NCBI RefSeq assembly: GCF_000298215.1
Contig: NZ_BAHD01000034.1
Location: 1-64,000 of the forward strand
Direction of reading: 5' to 3'
Length of the DNA stretch: 64,000 nucleotides
Origin: Kineosphaera limosa NBRC 100340
GTDB lineage: Bacteria > Actinomycetota > Actinomycetes > Actinomycetales > Dermatophilaceae
Position numbers and translations under genes: made by a program. Below, piece after piece: positions 29,217-40,000 of this stretch. The first letter of the stretch is position 1, and each line of letters starts with the position of its first letter. The notes beneath the pieces are model-generated. The model searched no databases. It had not been told where the DNA came from and saw nothing but the letters and a program-made list of their open reading frames with translations.

Positions 29217-29889
29217 TGGGCACCCCGGTGACCCGCGGGTCGGGCTCGATGGCGGCGCGCAACGCGCGGGCGATCGCCTTGAACTGGGCCTCGACGATGT
29301 GGTGCGGGTCCCGACCGGAGAGCACCCGCACGTGCAGCGCGATCTGCGCGTGGTGAGCGAGCGTCTCGATGACGTGGCGCGTCATGGACCCGGCGTAGGT
29401 GCCGCCGATGAGCACGTACTCCTGACCGGCCGGCTCTCCCTCGTGCACCGCGTACGGGCGGCCGGAGACGTCGACGACCGCTTGGCACAGCGCCTCGTCG
29501 AGCGGCACACACGCGTCACCGAAGCGACGAATCCCGCGTTTGTCCCCCAGCGCCTGCAGCAGCGCGTCACCCAGGACGATCGCCACATCCTCGACCGTGT
29601 GATGGCCGTCGACGTCGACGTCACCCTGGGCCTGCACGCGCAGGTCGATGAGGCTGTGTTTGGCCAGGCTCGCGAGCATGTGGTCGTAGAAGCGGACCCC
29701 GGTGGACACCTGCGACTCCCCCGTGCCGTCCAGATCGAGCCACAGGTCGACGCTGCTCTCGGAGGTGGCCCGGCGCAGGTGGGCGGTGCGGTGCCCGCCC
29801 GTCTGCCCGCCCGGCTGCTCGGGCGCGGTCGTCTGGGCCGCCGTCGGCTCGGGCGAGGTCGGCACGGGTCTGGGCGGGTGTTCGCTCAC
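29197..29889 (-). CDS. hisB: Imidazoleglycerol-phosphate dehydratase
   Basis: Manganese enzyme dehydrating imidazole glycerol phosphate. The 230-residue protein is the monofunctional form with the metal-binding motifs DGHHTVED and [10 protein letters not shown] and the repeated half-domain architecture. A 35-residue Pro/Thr/Gln-rich N-terminus precedes the catalytic start [25 protein letters not shown] at 29889 has AGGAG 5 bases upstream and overlaps the hisC stop by GTGA. Confidence 0.95.
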   Translation of the reverse strand: MSEHPPRPVPTSPEPTAAQTTAPEQPGGQTGGHRTAHLRRATSESSVDLWLDLDGTGESQVSTGVRFYDHMLASLAKHSLIDLRVQAQGDVDVDGHHTVEDVAIVLGDALLQALGDKRGIRRFGDACVPLDEALCQAVVDVSGRPYAVHEGEPAGQEYVLIGGTYAGSMTRHVIETLAHHAQIALHVRVLSGRDPHHIVEAQFKAIARALRAAIEPDPRVTGVPSAKGSL

Positions 29890-31241
29890 TGGTGCTCCTG
29901 CGGGTCGGGGTCGTCAGCCGTTTCGGAGGCCGTAGCGGAGTCCGGTTCGCCATCGTTGTCGCCCGTGGGCACCTCGTCAGCCAGCGAGATTCCCTCAGCG
30001 TGTGACTCACCGGCCCGAGGTTCGCCGGCCCGTGCCTCGTCCGCAGCGGAGGTCGCGTGGGCCAGTGCCTCGGGGTGCTGAGCCAGGTGGTCGGCCAGAA
30101 CCCCCAGCATGGCCTGCGTCTCTTCCGGTGTGCCGGCGGTTACGCGCAGGTGCCCCGGGATGCCGACGTCGCGCAGCAGCACGCCGTGATCGAGCAGCGC
30201 CTGCCAGCTGGCGGGGGCGTCGGCGAACCCGCCGATGAGCACGAAGTTGGCGTCGCTGGGCACGGGCACCAGGCCCAGTTCGGCGACCCGCGCGACGATC
30301 GCGTCGCGTTGCTCTTTGATGGCATCGACGGTGCCCAGCAGCGCGTCGGCGTGCGCCAGGGCGGCGCGGGCGACGGCCTGGGTCTGGGTCGAGAGGTGGT
30401 AGGGCATCCGCACGAGCCGCAGCGCGTCGACGACGGCCGGGTCGGCGGCCAGGTAGCCGACGCGGCCGCCGGCGAGCGCGAACGCCTTGCTCATCGTGCG
30501 GGAGACGACCAGGCGGGGGCGCCCGGCCAGCAGCGTCGTGGCGCTCGCCGTGCCCGGGCGGGCGAACTCCGCGTAGGCCTCGTCGACGACGATCAGCGCG
30601 GTGGGCACCGCGTCGTACACCGCGCGCACCAGGTCGAGGTCGATCGCGGTGCCGGTCGGATTGTTCGGCGAACACAGAAACACGATGTGCGGGTTGTGCT
30701 GACGCACCTGTCGCACCACGGGCTCGACGACGAGGTCGAAGTCCTGCGGCGCTGCCGCGGCTCCCGCACCCGATCCCGTGCTGCGGCCGGCGCCCCGGGC
30801 GCCGTCGATCCAGCGGGTGCCCGTGGTGCGCGTGATGATGGGGTGCATGGAGTAGGAGGGCGTGAACCCCAACGCCACCCGGCCGGGACCGCCGAACGCC
30901 TGCAGCAGGTGCAGCAGCACCTCGTTGGAGCCGTTGGCCGCCCACATCTGCTCCGGGGTGAGGTCGGTGCCGGTGACCCGGGTCAGGTAGGCCGCGAGAT
31001 CCGCACGTAGCGCGGTGAACTCGCGGTCGGGGTACCGGTTGAGGCCCGGCGCCGCGTCGGCCATCGCCGCCATGATCGACTCCACGACCTGCGGCGGCAC
31101 CGGATAGGAGTTCTCGTTGGTGTTCAGCGCCACGGGGACGTCGAGTTGCGGGGCGCCGTAGGCGGTGCGCCCGATGAGGTCGGGCCGCAGCAGCGTCGAC
31201 AGCACCGCGTCGACCGCCTCCCGGCCGTCCGGGACGGTCAC
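29886..31241 (-). CDS. hisC: Histidinol-phosphate aminotransferase
   Basis: PLP enzyme converting imidazole acetol phosphate to histidinol phosphate. The 451-residue class I/II aminotransferase begins its fold at [12 protein letters not shown], shows NNPTG, the PLP-contacting VVDEAYAEF and the Schiff-base lysine in [18 protein letters not shown] 55-residue acidic Ala/Glu/Asp-rich tail follows the normal C-terminus. GTG at 31241 overlaps the hisD stop (GTGA). A low-complexity insert ([15 protein letters not shown]) lies near the middle. Confidence 0.95.
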   Translation of the reverse strand: MTVPDGREAVDAVLSTLLRPDLIGRTAYGAPQLDVPVALNTNENSYPVPPQVVESIMAAMADAAPGLNRYPDREFTALRADLAAYLTRVTGTDLTPEQMWAANGSNEVLLHLLQAFGGPGRVALGFTPSYSMHPIITRTTGTRWIDGARGAGRSTGSGAGAAAAPQDFDLVVEPVVRQVRQHNPHIVFLCSPNNPTGTAIDLDLVRAVYDAVPTALIVVDEAYAEFARPGTASATTLLAGRPRLVVSRTMSKAFALAGGRVGYLAADPAVVDALRLVRMPYHLSTQTQAVARAALAHADALLGTVDAIKEQRDAIVARVAELGLVPVPSDANFVLIGGFADAPASWQALLDHGVLLRDVGIPGHLRVTAGTPEETQAMLGVLADHLAQHPEALAHATSAADEARAGEPRAGESHAEGISLADEVPTGDNDGEPDSATASETADDPDPQEHQ

Positions 31242-32677
31242 GAAGTCACGTCCGATCCAGCGCCCACCGAGCCAGCGCCCACCGATCCCGCGCCCACCGA
31301 TCCCGCCGCACGGCTGGCTCCAGCGCCACCACCTACTCCCGCCATGGCTGCGGCTCCGCCGACGCGGGCCAGGATCGCGTCGCCGTGCGCGGGCAGGTCT
31401 TCGTCGCGGGCCAACGCGACGACCCCGTCGGCGACCTGGCCCAGCGCCTGCTCGTCGTACTCGATGAGCTGCACGCCGCGCAGGAAGGCGTGCACCGACA
31501 GCCCGCCGGAGTGGGCGGCGGTGCCGGCGGTGGGCAGCACGTGGTTGGAGCCGGCGCTGTAGTCGCCGAGGCTGACCGGTGAGTAGGTGCCGACGAAGAT
31601 CGCGCCGGCGTTGGTGACGCGCCGAGCCACCTGCGCGGCGTCGCGGGTGTGGATTTCGAGGTGCTCGGCCGCGTACGCATCCACGACCGCCAGCCCCGCG
31701 TCCAGATCGTCGACGAGAACGACCGCGGACTGCCGCCCGGCCAGGGCCGTGGTGACGCGCTCGGCGTGCTTGGTCGCCCCGACCCACCGCGCCAGGGCGG
31801 CCTCGACGGCTCGCGCCAGCGGCTCGGAGTCGGTGACCAGCACCGCGGCGGCCAGCGGGTCGTGCTCTGCCTGGCTGACCAGGTCGGCGGCCACGTGATC
31901 GGGGTCGGCGGTCTCGTCGGCCAGGATCGCGATCTCGGTGGGACCGGCCTCGGCGTCGATGCCGACGACGCCGCGCAGGTGCCGCTTGGCCGAGGCGACG
32001 AAGATATTGCCCGGGCCCGTGATGATGTTGACCGGCGGGCAGTCGACGTCGGCGTCGCGCACCCCGTACGCGAGCATCGCGATGGCTTGGGCTCCACCGA
32101 CCGCGTACACCTCCTGCACGCCCAGCAGCGCGCAGGCCGCGAGGATCGTCGGGTGCGGGTAGCCGGCGAAGACCCCGGTGTTGTCCCGCTGCGGCGGGCT
32201 GGTCACGGCGATCGAGCCCACCCCGGCGACCTGCGCGGGCACGACGTTCATGACGACGCTGCTGGGGTAGACGGCCAGGCCACCGGGCACGTAGAGGCCG
32301 ACGCGGGCGGTCGGCAGCCACCGCTGGGTGACGCGAGCACCGGGCCCCAGGGTCGTCGTGTGCTCTGCCGGCAGCTGGGCGGTGTGCACCGTTCGGGTGC
32401 GGTCGATGGCCTCGACGAGAGCCGCCCGCACGATCGGGTCGAGCTGATCGGTGGCCGCCGCCAACACCGCCGCCGGTACCCGCAGATGCGCAGGCCGCAC
32501 GCCGTCGAACTGCTCCGACAGTTCCGCGATGGCCGCGGCTCCGCGCTCGCGGACCTGCGCGCAGATCGGAGCCACGACCCCGAGGGCGTCGTCCATGTCG
32601 AATTCGGCGCGCGGCAACGAATCGCGCAGGTCCGCGCGCGAAAGCCGGTGGCCGCGCAAGTCGAGTCGGCTGATCAC
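31238..32677 (-). CDS. hisD: Histidinol dehydrogenase
   Basis: Zinc- and NAD-dependent four-electron oxidation of histidinol to histidine, the last two steps of the pathway. The 479-residue protein shows [36 protein letters not shown] and AEHLEIHT with the catalytic Glu-His pair. The C-terminus carries four repeats of a Gly-Ser-Val-Gly-Ala type unit encoded by 12-bp DNA repeats. I set the start at GTG 32677 because a -10 box ends 7 bases before it (leaderless) and homology starts at VISRLDLRG; an ATG at 32695 overlaps that promoter. Confidence 0.94.
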   Translation of the reverse strand: MISRLDLRGHRLSRADLRDSLPRAEFDMDDALGVVAPICAQVRERGAAAIAELSEQFDGVRPAHLRVPAAVLAAATDQLDPIVRAALVEAIDRTRTVHTAQLPAEHTTTLGPGARVTQRWLPTARVGLYVPGGLAVYPSSVVMNVVPAQVAGVGSIAVTSPPQRDNTGVFAGYPHPTILAACALLGVQEVYAVGGAQAIAMLAYGVRDADVDCPPVNIITGPGNIFVASAKRHLRGVVGIDAEAGPTEIAILADETADPDHVAADLVSQAEHDPLAAAVLVTDSEPLARAVEAALARWVGATKHAERVTTALAGRQSAVVLVDDLDAGLAVVDAYAAEHLEIHTRDAAQVARRVTNAGAIFVGTYSPVSLGDYSAGSNHVLPTAGTAAHSGGLSVHAFLRGVQLIEYDEQALGQVADGVVALARDEDLPAHGDAILARVGGAAAMAGVGGGAGASRAAGSVGAGSVGAGSVGAGSDVTS

Positions 32678-32718
32678 GGCGTTCAGTCTAGGCATCGGGT
32701 CTGACACGCCGAACGGGC
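32678..32718 (-). promoter_or_regulatory. hisD promoter, probably leaderless
   Basis: On the minus strand TTCGGC lies 17 bp upstream of the -10 box TAGACT (32685-32690), which is followed by 7 bases and then the hisD GTG. This geometry puts the transcription start at the start codon, as in many actinobacterial leaderless mRNAs. It would drive the whole hisDCB-H-A-sseB run. Confidence 0.5.
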
Positions 32719-32745
32719 GACCGGAGCGCGGACCCGACACGCCGG

Positions 32746-35061
32746 TCAGTCGGCCCCGGGCCCGGTCTCGCGCGCTCCCGCCAGCGGGTCGCGCGCGCCG
32801 GGCACCAGGTGGGTGGCGTCGAGTTGGTCGAGGAGGAAGGCGTTCTCCCAGGCGTACTGCTCCCAGGCGTCGTAGCGGCCGGATCGGCCGCCGTGGCCGG
32901 CGGTCATCTCCGTGCGCAGCAGGATCGGCCGGGCGGGGTCGGCCGGTGTCAGCTCCCGCAGCCGCGCGACCCACTTGGCCGGCTCGGTGTAGGCCACGCG
33001 GGTGTCGTGCAGGCTCGTCGTCGCCAGGATGGCCGGATACTGCGCGCCCGCCACGATCGTCTCGTACGGGCTGTAGCCGGCCATCCGGTCGTAGGCCGCT
33101 ACGTCGTGCAGCGGGTCGCCCCACTCGTCCCACTCGATGACGGTCAACGGCAACTCGGGGTCCAGGATGGTCGTCAGAGCATCGACGAAGGGCACCTGGG
33201 CGAGGGCCACGCGGAACAGCCCTGGCTCCAGGTTCAGGGCCGCCCCGACCGTCAGGCCACCGGCCGACCCGCCCTCGATCCCCAGCCGCCGGCGATCCAC
33301 CACCTGCTCGTCGAGGAGCAGATGGGCCGCGGCCACCGTGTCGGTGAAGGTGTTGGTCTTGGCGGCCAACTTGCCGTCCTCATACCACGATCGGCCCAGC
33401 TCGCCGCCGCCGCGCACATGCGCGACCGCGAAGACCAGACCGCGGTCGAGCAGGCTCAGTCGGGGGATCGAGAACCAGGGGTCCAGGCACGTCTCGTAGG
33501 CGCCATAGACATACAGCAGCCCGGGGGCGCTGCCGTCGCGTGGGATCTGCGCGCGGGAGACGACGGAGACGGGCACCCGGGTGCCGTCGGCGGCGCTCGC
33601 CCAGAGCCGCTCCTCTCGGTAGTCGCCCGGGTCGTACCCGCCGAGCACCGGGGCCCGCTTGAGCACCTCCGTGGTGCGGGTCGTCACGTCGAACTCCGCG
33701 ACGGTCACGGGGGTGACGAACGACTCGAGCCGGTACCGCAGCGCCCGCGTCGCCCACTCTGGGTTGTCGCTCAGGCTCACCGACGCCAGCGCCTGCTCGA
33801 CCGGAAGGTCGAAGGGCTCGCCGGGAGAGTGTGGCGCCGCCGGATCCCACGGGACGATCCGCAGCGACGGCAGGCCCGCCGAGCGCAGCGAGACGACGAC
33901 CTGACCCGCGAATGCCTCGACACCCACGACTCGCTCGTCGGCGCCGACGGCCAGCCAGGGCCGCCACGGGAGGCTCGACTCCACCGCTGACTCGCTCGCA
34001 GCCTCCGCGTGCTCGCTCGCAGCCTCCGCGTACTCGCTCGCAGACTCCGTGCGCGATTCGCCCTCCGGCGGCGGCCACGGCATCCAGGCCAGCTCGAAGT
34101 CGGGCCGCTGCGCGTTGTGCACGACCAGCAGCGCGTTGGCTGCCGGCTCCACCTCGTACTCCAGACCCGGCACGCGGGGGGCGACGACCCGCAGCGGCCC
34201 GGTCGGCTCGGCCAGGTCGAGCAGCCGCGCCTGCGTCGTCGTGCGCGAGCCCGCCTGCACCACGAGCCAGCGGTCGTCGCGCGAGACCCCGATGCCCAGC
34301 CAGAAGCGCTCGTCGGGCTCGGCGAACACCCGCACGTCCGCCTCCGCGGGGGTGCCCAACTCGTGCCGCCACACCTCGTGCGGGCGCCACGCGTCGTCGA
34401 GGCGGGTGTAGAACAGGTGCCGCCCGTCCAGCGACCACACGACGCCGTAGCCGATCTGCGTCACCTCCTCCACGACCTGCCCGGAGTCGATGTCGCGCAC
34501 CCGCAGCGTGAACCGCTCGTCGCCGCGCAGGTCGACCGCGTAGGCCAGGAGGCGCGAGTCGGGGCTCACCTCGAACGCGCCGTAGGCGAAGAAGTCGCTG
34601 GTGCCCGCTTCGGCGTTGCCGTCGAGTAGCAGCTGCTCGCCCGCGGGGATCTGCCCTGGGACCAGTTGCGGACGGGAGCCGTCGGCGCTCATCGGTACCC
34701 GGGCCTCGATGCCGTACTGCAGGCCTTCGACGGTGCGCCGGTAGTACCACCAGCCGCGGTGCCCCACGGGCACCGACAGGTCGCTCTCCTGGGTGCGGGC
34801 CCGGATTTCGCGCACGAGGGTTTCGCTCAGCGCCTGCGTGTGCGCGGTGACGGCCCGCGCGTAACTGTTCTCGGCTCGCAGGTGGTCGAGCACCGCCTCG
34901 TCGTGCGGGTCACCCAGCCAGGCGTAGGGGTCCTGCACCTGCCGGCCGTGATGCCGGCGGGTGTGCTCGCGGCGCTGCGTAACCGGAGGGTCGGGGTGGG
35001 GCACGGCAGGAGGTACCTCAGGAGACGCCGACTGATCGGCTGCGCTGGCGGGGGTGGTCAT
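32746..35061 (-). CDS. S9 family oligopeptidase (protease II, PtrB-like)
   Basis: Serine peptidase cleaving short peptides after basic residues in the cytoplasm; 771 residues. An N-terminal beta-propeller (about 70-430) covers an alpha/beta-hydrolase domain (about 490-750). The catalytic triad is Ser in [11 protein letters not shown] (about 600), Asp in SLHDTRV (about 684) and His in [11 protein letters not shown] (about 720). No signal peptide is visible. A short Ala/Glu/Ser repeat insert (near residue 345) lies in a propeller loop. ATG at 35061 follows AAGGTGAG. It is followed by the hisD promoter and forms its own unit. Confidence 0.92.
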   Translation of the reverse strand: MTTPASAADQSASPEVPPAVPHPDPPVTQRREHTRRHHGRQVQDPYAWLGDPHDEAVLDHLRAENSYARAVTAHTQALSETLVREIRARTQESDLSVPVGHRGWWYYRRTVEGLQYGIEARVPMSADGSRPQLVPGQIPAGEQLLLDGNAEAGTSDFFAYGAFEVSPDSRLLAYAVDLRGDERFTLRVRDIDSGQVVEEVTQIGYGVVWSLDGRHLFYTRLDDAWRPHEVWRHELGTPAEADVRVFAEPDERFWLGIGVSRDDRWLVVQAGSRTTTQARLLDLAEPTGPLRVVAPRVPGLEYEVEPAANALLVVHNAQRPDFELAWMPWPPPEGESRTESASEYAEAASEHAEAASESAVESSLPWRPWLAVGADERVVGVEAFAGQVVVSLRSAGLPSLRIVPWDPAAPHSPGEPFDLPVEQALASVSLSDNPEWATRALRYRLESFVTPVTVAEFDVTTRTTEVLKRAPVLGGYDPGDYREERLWASAADGTRVPVSVVSRAQIPRDGSAPGLLYVYGAYETCLDPWFSIPRLSLLDRGLVFAVAHVRGGGELGRSWYEDGKLAAKTNTFTDTVAAAHLLLDEQVVDRRRLGIEGGSAGGLTVGAALNLEPGLFRVALAQVPFVDALTTILDPELPLTVIEWDEWGDPLHDVAAYDRMAGYSPYETIVAGAQYPAILATTSLHDTRVAYTEPAKWVARLRELTPADPARPILLRTEMTAGHGGRSGRYDAWEQYAWENAFLLDQLDATHLVPGARDPLAGARETGPGAD

Positions 35062-35552
35062 GGGCTCACCTTGACACTGATCGTTGCCCGCGACCGGCTA
35101 TCGACACGGCGTGGGTCGGCGGCCCGCGCGGACCTGGAGGCCAGTCCCCGTCGGGCTCAACCGGACTGCCCGGCAGCAGGACGTGTCAACAATCACTGTC
35201 CCGCTGGTCGCACAGGCGCCGCACAGCACGCTGAAGTCTCGTACATTTCTCACGAAGTTCTATGGTTCCCAAGCAGTTTCGCTCAGGGTTGCGTTGTCCT
35301 GGTCGATGAGCAGCACGGTGTTGGGCGCACGTTCGTCCTGGACGATCGACGCCTGGGGGCTCACGGGGGTGAGCGCTGCGGAACGGTGGCTGTCCCGGCC
35401 GCCGGCCCGCGGGGTCGCGCTGCCAACGACGCCACAGCACTGCCCACCGCACGACCCGCAAGGCCTAGAACTACACAGCTCCCAGCACGCGCAACTCCCC
35501 TGCGACGAGAACCAGCACGCGCCCCCCTGACGAGAAGAGAGCAGGCATCCTG
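35062..35552. other. Divergent intergenic region, no gene seen
   Basis: About 490 bases separate the oligopeptidase gene from the divergent reductase gene. Open frames here have poor codon composition and no recognisable motifs. The stretch around 35230-35300 is relatively AT-rich and probably contains the divergent promoters, but no clear -10/-35 pair could be assigned. Confidence 0.4.
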
Positions 35553-37091
35553 GTGATCCTTCAGTCCACGCACACTTCCGGACCGTCGACCCGGCACATC
35601 CTGCTGACCGGTGTCACCGGTTTCGTGGGTCAGGCCATGCTCGAGCGACTCCTGTCGAGCACCGACGCCCGCGTCAGCGTGCTCATCCGCTCCCGCAACC
35701 GCAAGTCCGCCCAGCAACGCCTGGACGAGTTACTCGACAAACCCGTCTTCCAACCCCTGCGCGCTCGACTCGGCGACGAGTCGATGCAGGAGGCGGTGCG
35801 GAGCCGAGTGCACGTCATCGAAGGCGACCTGCGGGATGTGCCGGACCTTCCCGGCGACCTCGACGGGGTCGTGCACAGCGCCTCCAGCGTCAACTTCGAC
35901 GACCCCATCGACAAGGCCTTCACGACGAACGTCGGCGGACCGCACGCCCTGTACCGGGCGTTGGCCCGCAGCGGTGGCCGCACCCGCCGGGCCCACGTCG
36001 TGCACATCTCCACGTCGTACGTCGCCACCGGCCGGGTGCAGGTCGCGACGGAGGTCAGCCTGGAGCACGACGTCGACTGGCGCGCCGAGACCAGCCGCGC
36101 CGTGGAGTTGCGCGGCCGGCTGGCGCGCGCCGGGCACGAGCCCCGCGAGCAACTGGCCATGCTGCGCCGCGCCGGCAAGGAGCGCGCCCGCGAGCTGGGC
36201 TGGACCGACGTGTACACGCTGACGAAAGCGCTCGGGGAGCGAGTCGCCGAGGACCTGTGGGCGGGCCAGGGGCGGCGCCTGACGATCCTGCGACCCACGA
36301 TCATCGAGAGCGCGCTGCGCTACCCGTACCCGGGGTGGATCGACGGCTTCAAGGTGGCCGACCCGCTCATCGCGGCCTACGCCCAAGGCCGACTCCTCGG
36401 CTTTCCGGGGCGCCCCGAGTCGGTGCTCGACATCATCCCCGTCGACTTCGTCGTCAACGCCGCCGGCGCCGCCCTCGACAACCCGCCGGCCTCCGGGCAA
36501 TCCCGCTATCTGCAGGTCAGCTCCGGGACGACCAATCCGCTGACTCTGGCCGAACTGCGCGTCTGGGTGCAGGACTACTTCGCGGCCCATCCCTGGATCG
36601 ATCGCGACGGGCAGGTCATCGAGCCCGAACCATGGGAGTTCAGCGACCCCGAACGCCTCGACCGCTGGGCCGCCCGCCGGCAGCGGGCGCTGCGCAACTC
36701 GGCCACGCTGCTCGAGCTCGCTCCCGCCGGGTGGTTCGCCCACGCCCGGGCCGGCGTGCGTGCCGGACTGCGCGGTCTGGACACCCTGCGCGGCTATGTG
36801 GACCTCTACCAGCCGTACACGTGCGCGACCACGACCTACGACGACACCCACACCCGCGAACTGCTGGGCCACCGACGCAACCCCCGCGACCTGTTCGACG
36901 TCAACGCCATCGACTGGCAGCGCTACCTGACCCAGGCGCACCTACCGGCCCTCGTGGCCATCATGGAGGGACGGCAACGCACCCCTTCTTCCGGTGCCCC
37001 TCGCACGGCAGTGAGCCCGCTGCGCCGCCCCCGCCCTCGAGCCGGCCGACACACCGCCGAGGAGCACACGGCCCAGGCCCTGGGGGCCTAA
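35553..37091 (+). CDS. Fatty acyl-CoA reductase-like SDR protein
   Basis: A 512-residue protein with an extended NAD(P)H-binding Rossmann domain of the fatty acyl reductase type: GVTGFVGQAMLERLL at about 19-33, SASSVNFDDPID, HISTSYV and the catalytic YTLTKALGE (Tyr about 221, Lys about 225), then RPTIIESALRYPYPGWIDG, the family's typical loop. A FAR C-terminal-like region (YQPYTCATTTYDDTHTRELL) follows. It probably reduces acyl-CoA or acyl-ACP to aldehyde or alcohol for lipid synthesis; the exact substrate is unknown. The GTG at 35553 has only a weak ribosome site. Its stop overlaps the dnaE stop by a few bases, tail to tail. Confidence 0.8.
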   Translation: MILQSTHTSGPSTRHILLTGVTGFVGQAMLERLLSSTDARVSVLIRSRNRKSAQQRLDELLDKPVFQPLRARLGDESMQEAVRSRVHVIEGDLRDVPDLPGDLDGVVHSASSVNFDDPIDKAFTTNVGGPHALYRALARSGGRTRRAHVVHISTSYVATGRVQVATEVSLEHDVDWRAETSRAVELRGRLARAGHEPREQLAMLRRAGKERARELGWTDVYTLTKALGERVAEDLWAGQGRRLTILRPTIIESALRYPYPGWIDGFKVADPLIAAYAQGRLLGFPGRPESVLDIIPVDFVVNAAGAALDNPPASGQSRYLQVSSGTTNPLTLAELRVWVQDYFAAHPWIDRDGQVIEPEPWEFSDPERLDRWAARRQRALRNSATLLELAPAGWFAHARAGVRAGLRGLDTLRGYVDLYQPYTCATTTYDDTHTRELLGHRRNPRDLFDVNAIDWQRYLTQAHLPALVAIMEGRQRTPSSGAPRTAVSPLRRPRPRAGRHTAEEHTAQALGA

Positions 37092-40000
37092 CCGGCTAGG
37101 CAGGCCGGTCCCAGCAGCGCCTTGAGGTCGCCGAAGAGCGCCGGCGAGGCGGTGACCCGCAGCGAATCGTCGAGGCGCATGACAACGCTGCGGCCTGGCT
37201 GGGTGAGCTTGACGTGCACCTCGGTGCCGCCCGGGTGCTCGTGCAGCACATCCTTGATGCGCAACGCCATGCCGTTGGTGGCCCGTGCCAGCGGCATCGA
37301 CACGACGACCGGGCCGCGGGGCCCCTCGGTGATCTCCGGCAGCGTCAGCTCCTGGGCGTACAGCGAGACCGAGTCATCGCGCCGGTTCACCCGGCCCTTG
37401 ACGACGACCACGGTGTCGGTCGAGAGCATCGTCGAAACGGTCAGGTACGTCGAGGGGAAGAACAGGCATTCGATGGCGCCGCCCAGGTCCTCGACGGTGA
37501 CGATCGCCCACAGATCGCCCTTCTTGGTGCGCTTGAGCTGCAGCGAGGTGATGAGCCCGGCGATGGTGACCATCTGCCCCTCACGCCCGCCGTGCCCCCC
37601 GTGCCCGTTGTGGCCGTTGCTGTCGGCGTCGGGGTCGACGGCCGTGACCTGCCCGATCGAGGTGTCGGCGTGCGCCGCCAGGATGTGCTCGATGCCGAAC
37701 AACGGGTGGTCCGAGACGTAGAGGCCGAGCATCTCGCGCTCGAACGCCAACAGCACCTGCTTGTCCCACTCGCCGGCCGGGATCGGCGGCAGCGCCTGCA
37801 GCGCCTGGCCGCCGTCGGACTCGTCGTCGCCGTCGAGGCCGGCGAACGCCGCGAACAGGGAGTCCTGGCCCGCTGCCTCGTTCTTCTTCTCCTCCACGAG
37901 CGCATCGACGTACTGCTCGTGGATGCGCACCAGTCCCGAGCGCTGGTGCCCCAGGGAGTCGAACGCCCCGCCCTTGATGAGGGAGTCGATCGTGCGCTTG
38001 TTGCACACGACCGCCGGCACTTTCCGCAGGAAGTCCTCGAACGAGGTGTACTCGCCCTTCTCCCCGCGGGTGCGCACGATCGCCTCGACGACATTGGCGC
38101 CGACATTGCGGATGGCCTCCAGGCCGAAGCGGATGTCTTCACCGACGGCCGCGAAGTAACCGATGGAGGCGTTGACGTCCGGCGGCAGCACGTGGATGCC
38201 CATGCGCCGGCACTCGCCGAGATAGAGGGCAGACTTGTCCTTGTCGTCGCGCACACTCGTCAGCAGCGCCGCCATGTATTCGGCCGGATAGTTCGCCTTG
38301 AGGTAACCGGTCCAGTAGGAGACCAAGCCGTAAGCGGCCGTGTGCGCCTTGTTGAAGGCGTAGTCGGAGAACGGCACGAGCACGTCCCACAGCGCCTTGA
38401 CGCTGGCGGCGGCGAAACCCTGATCCAGCATTCCCTTTTCGAAGTTGACGAACTCCGCGTCGAGCACCTCGCGCTTCTTCTTGCCCATCGCGCGACGCAG
38501 CAGGTCTGCATTGCCGAGCGTGTACCCGGCGAGCTTCTGCGCGATCTCCATGACCTGCTCCTGGTAGATCACCAGACCGTAGGTCGTGCCGAGAATCGGC
38601 TCGAGGGCGTCGATCATCTTCTGCTCGAGCTGGCCCTTCAAGCGCGGGTCGAGCGGGATCATCTCCTGGCGGCCGTTCTTGCGCAGCGCGAAGTTGGTGT
38701 GCGCGTCGACGCCCATCGGGCCGGGCCGGTACAGCGCGAGGGCCGCGGAGATGTCTTCGAAGTTGTCGGGGCGCATCAGGCGCAGCAGCGTGCGCATGCC
38801 GCCGCCGTCGAGCTGGAACACCCCAAGGGTGTCGCCGCGGGTCAGCAGGTCGTACGTGCTGCGGTCGTTGAGGTCCTTGGAGAGCGCGTCGAGGTCGATG
38901 ACCTCGTCGCGGTTCATCGCCACGTTGGCGATCGCGTCGTCGAGGATCGTCAGGTTGCGCAGGCCGAGGAAGTCCATTTTGACCAGCCCGAGCGTCTCGC
39001 ACGTCGGATAGTCGAACTGCGTGATGATCTGCCCGTCCTGCTCCCGCTTCATGATCGGGATGACGTCGATGAGCGGTTCGGAGCTCATGATGACGCCGGC
39101 CGCGTGCACGCCCCACTGCCGCTTCAGCCCCTCCAGGCCCAACGCCGTACCGACGATCTCCTTGGCCGCCGGGTCCTCGTCGTGCAGCGCCCGGAACTCC
39201 GCGGCCTCGGCGTAGCGCTTGTGCTCGGGGTCGAACACTCCCGACAGCGGGATGCCCTTGCCCATGACGTCGGCCGGCATCGCCTTCGTGAGCTTCTCGC
39301 CCATGGCGAATGGGAAACCCATGACCCGGGAGGCGTCTTTGAGTGCCTGCTTGGCCTTGATCGTGCCGTAGGTGACGATCTGCGCGACCCGCTCGCTGCC
39401 GTACTTCTCGGTGACGTACTTGATGACCTCGCCGCGGCGACGCTCGTCGAAGTCGACATCGAAGTCGGGCATCGACATCCGCTCGGGGTTGAGGAACCGC
39501 TCGAAGATCAGCCCGTGCGGGATCGGGTCGAGGTCGGTGATCTTCATGGCATAGGCGCACATCGATCCCGCACCCGAGCCACGACCGGGCCCCACGCGGA
39601 TGCCCTGAGCCTTGGCCCACGTGATGAAGTCGGCGACGACCAGGAAGTAGCCGGCGTACCCCTTGGAGACGATGACCTCGATCTCGAAATCGGCCTGGGT
39701 GCGGGCATACTCCGGCACCTGCCCCTCGAACCGCTCGGCCAGCCCCTTGTTGACCTCTTTGACGAACCAGCTGCGCTCGTCTTCCCCCGGCGGGCACGGA
39801 AAGCGCGGCATATACCGGCCCTCACCCTCGGTGAAGCTCACCTCGCAGCGCTCGGCAATGGCCAGCGTGTTGTCGCACGCCTGCGGCAGCTCTCGCCACA
39901 GGTGACGCATCTGTTCCGGTGACTTCAGGTAGAAGTCGTCGGCGTCGAACTTGAACCGGCCCGGATCCATGAGCGTGGAGCCGGACTGCACGCACAGCAG

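Noticed and set aside
35062-35552. Several short frames of 80-150 codons considered as genes
   Set aside because: They overlap one another on both strands, with arginine/proline-rich composition and no ribosome sites or motifs.
37214-39922. 902-codon plus-strand frame opposite dnaE
   Set aside because: Shadow of dnaE: no domain motifs, biased toward Arg/Val/Asp/Gly, and dnaE is complete on the other strand.
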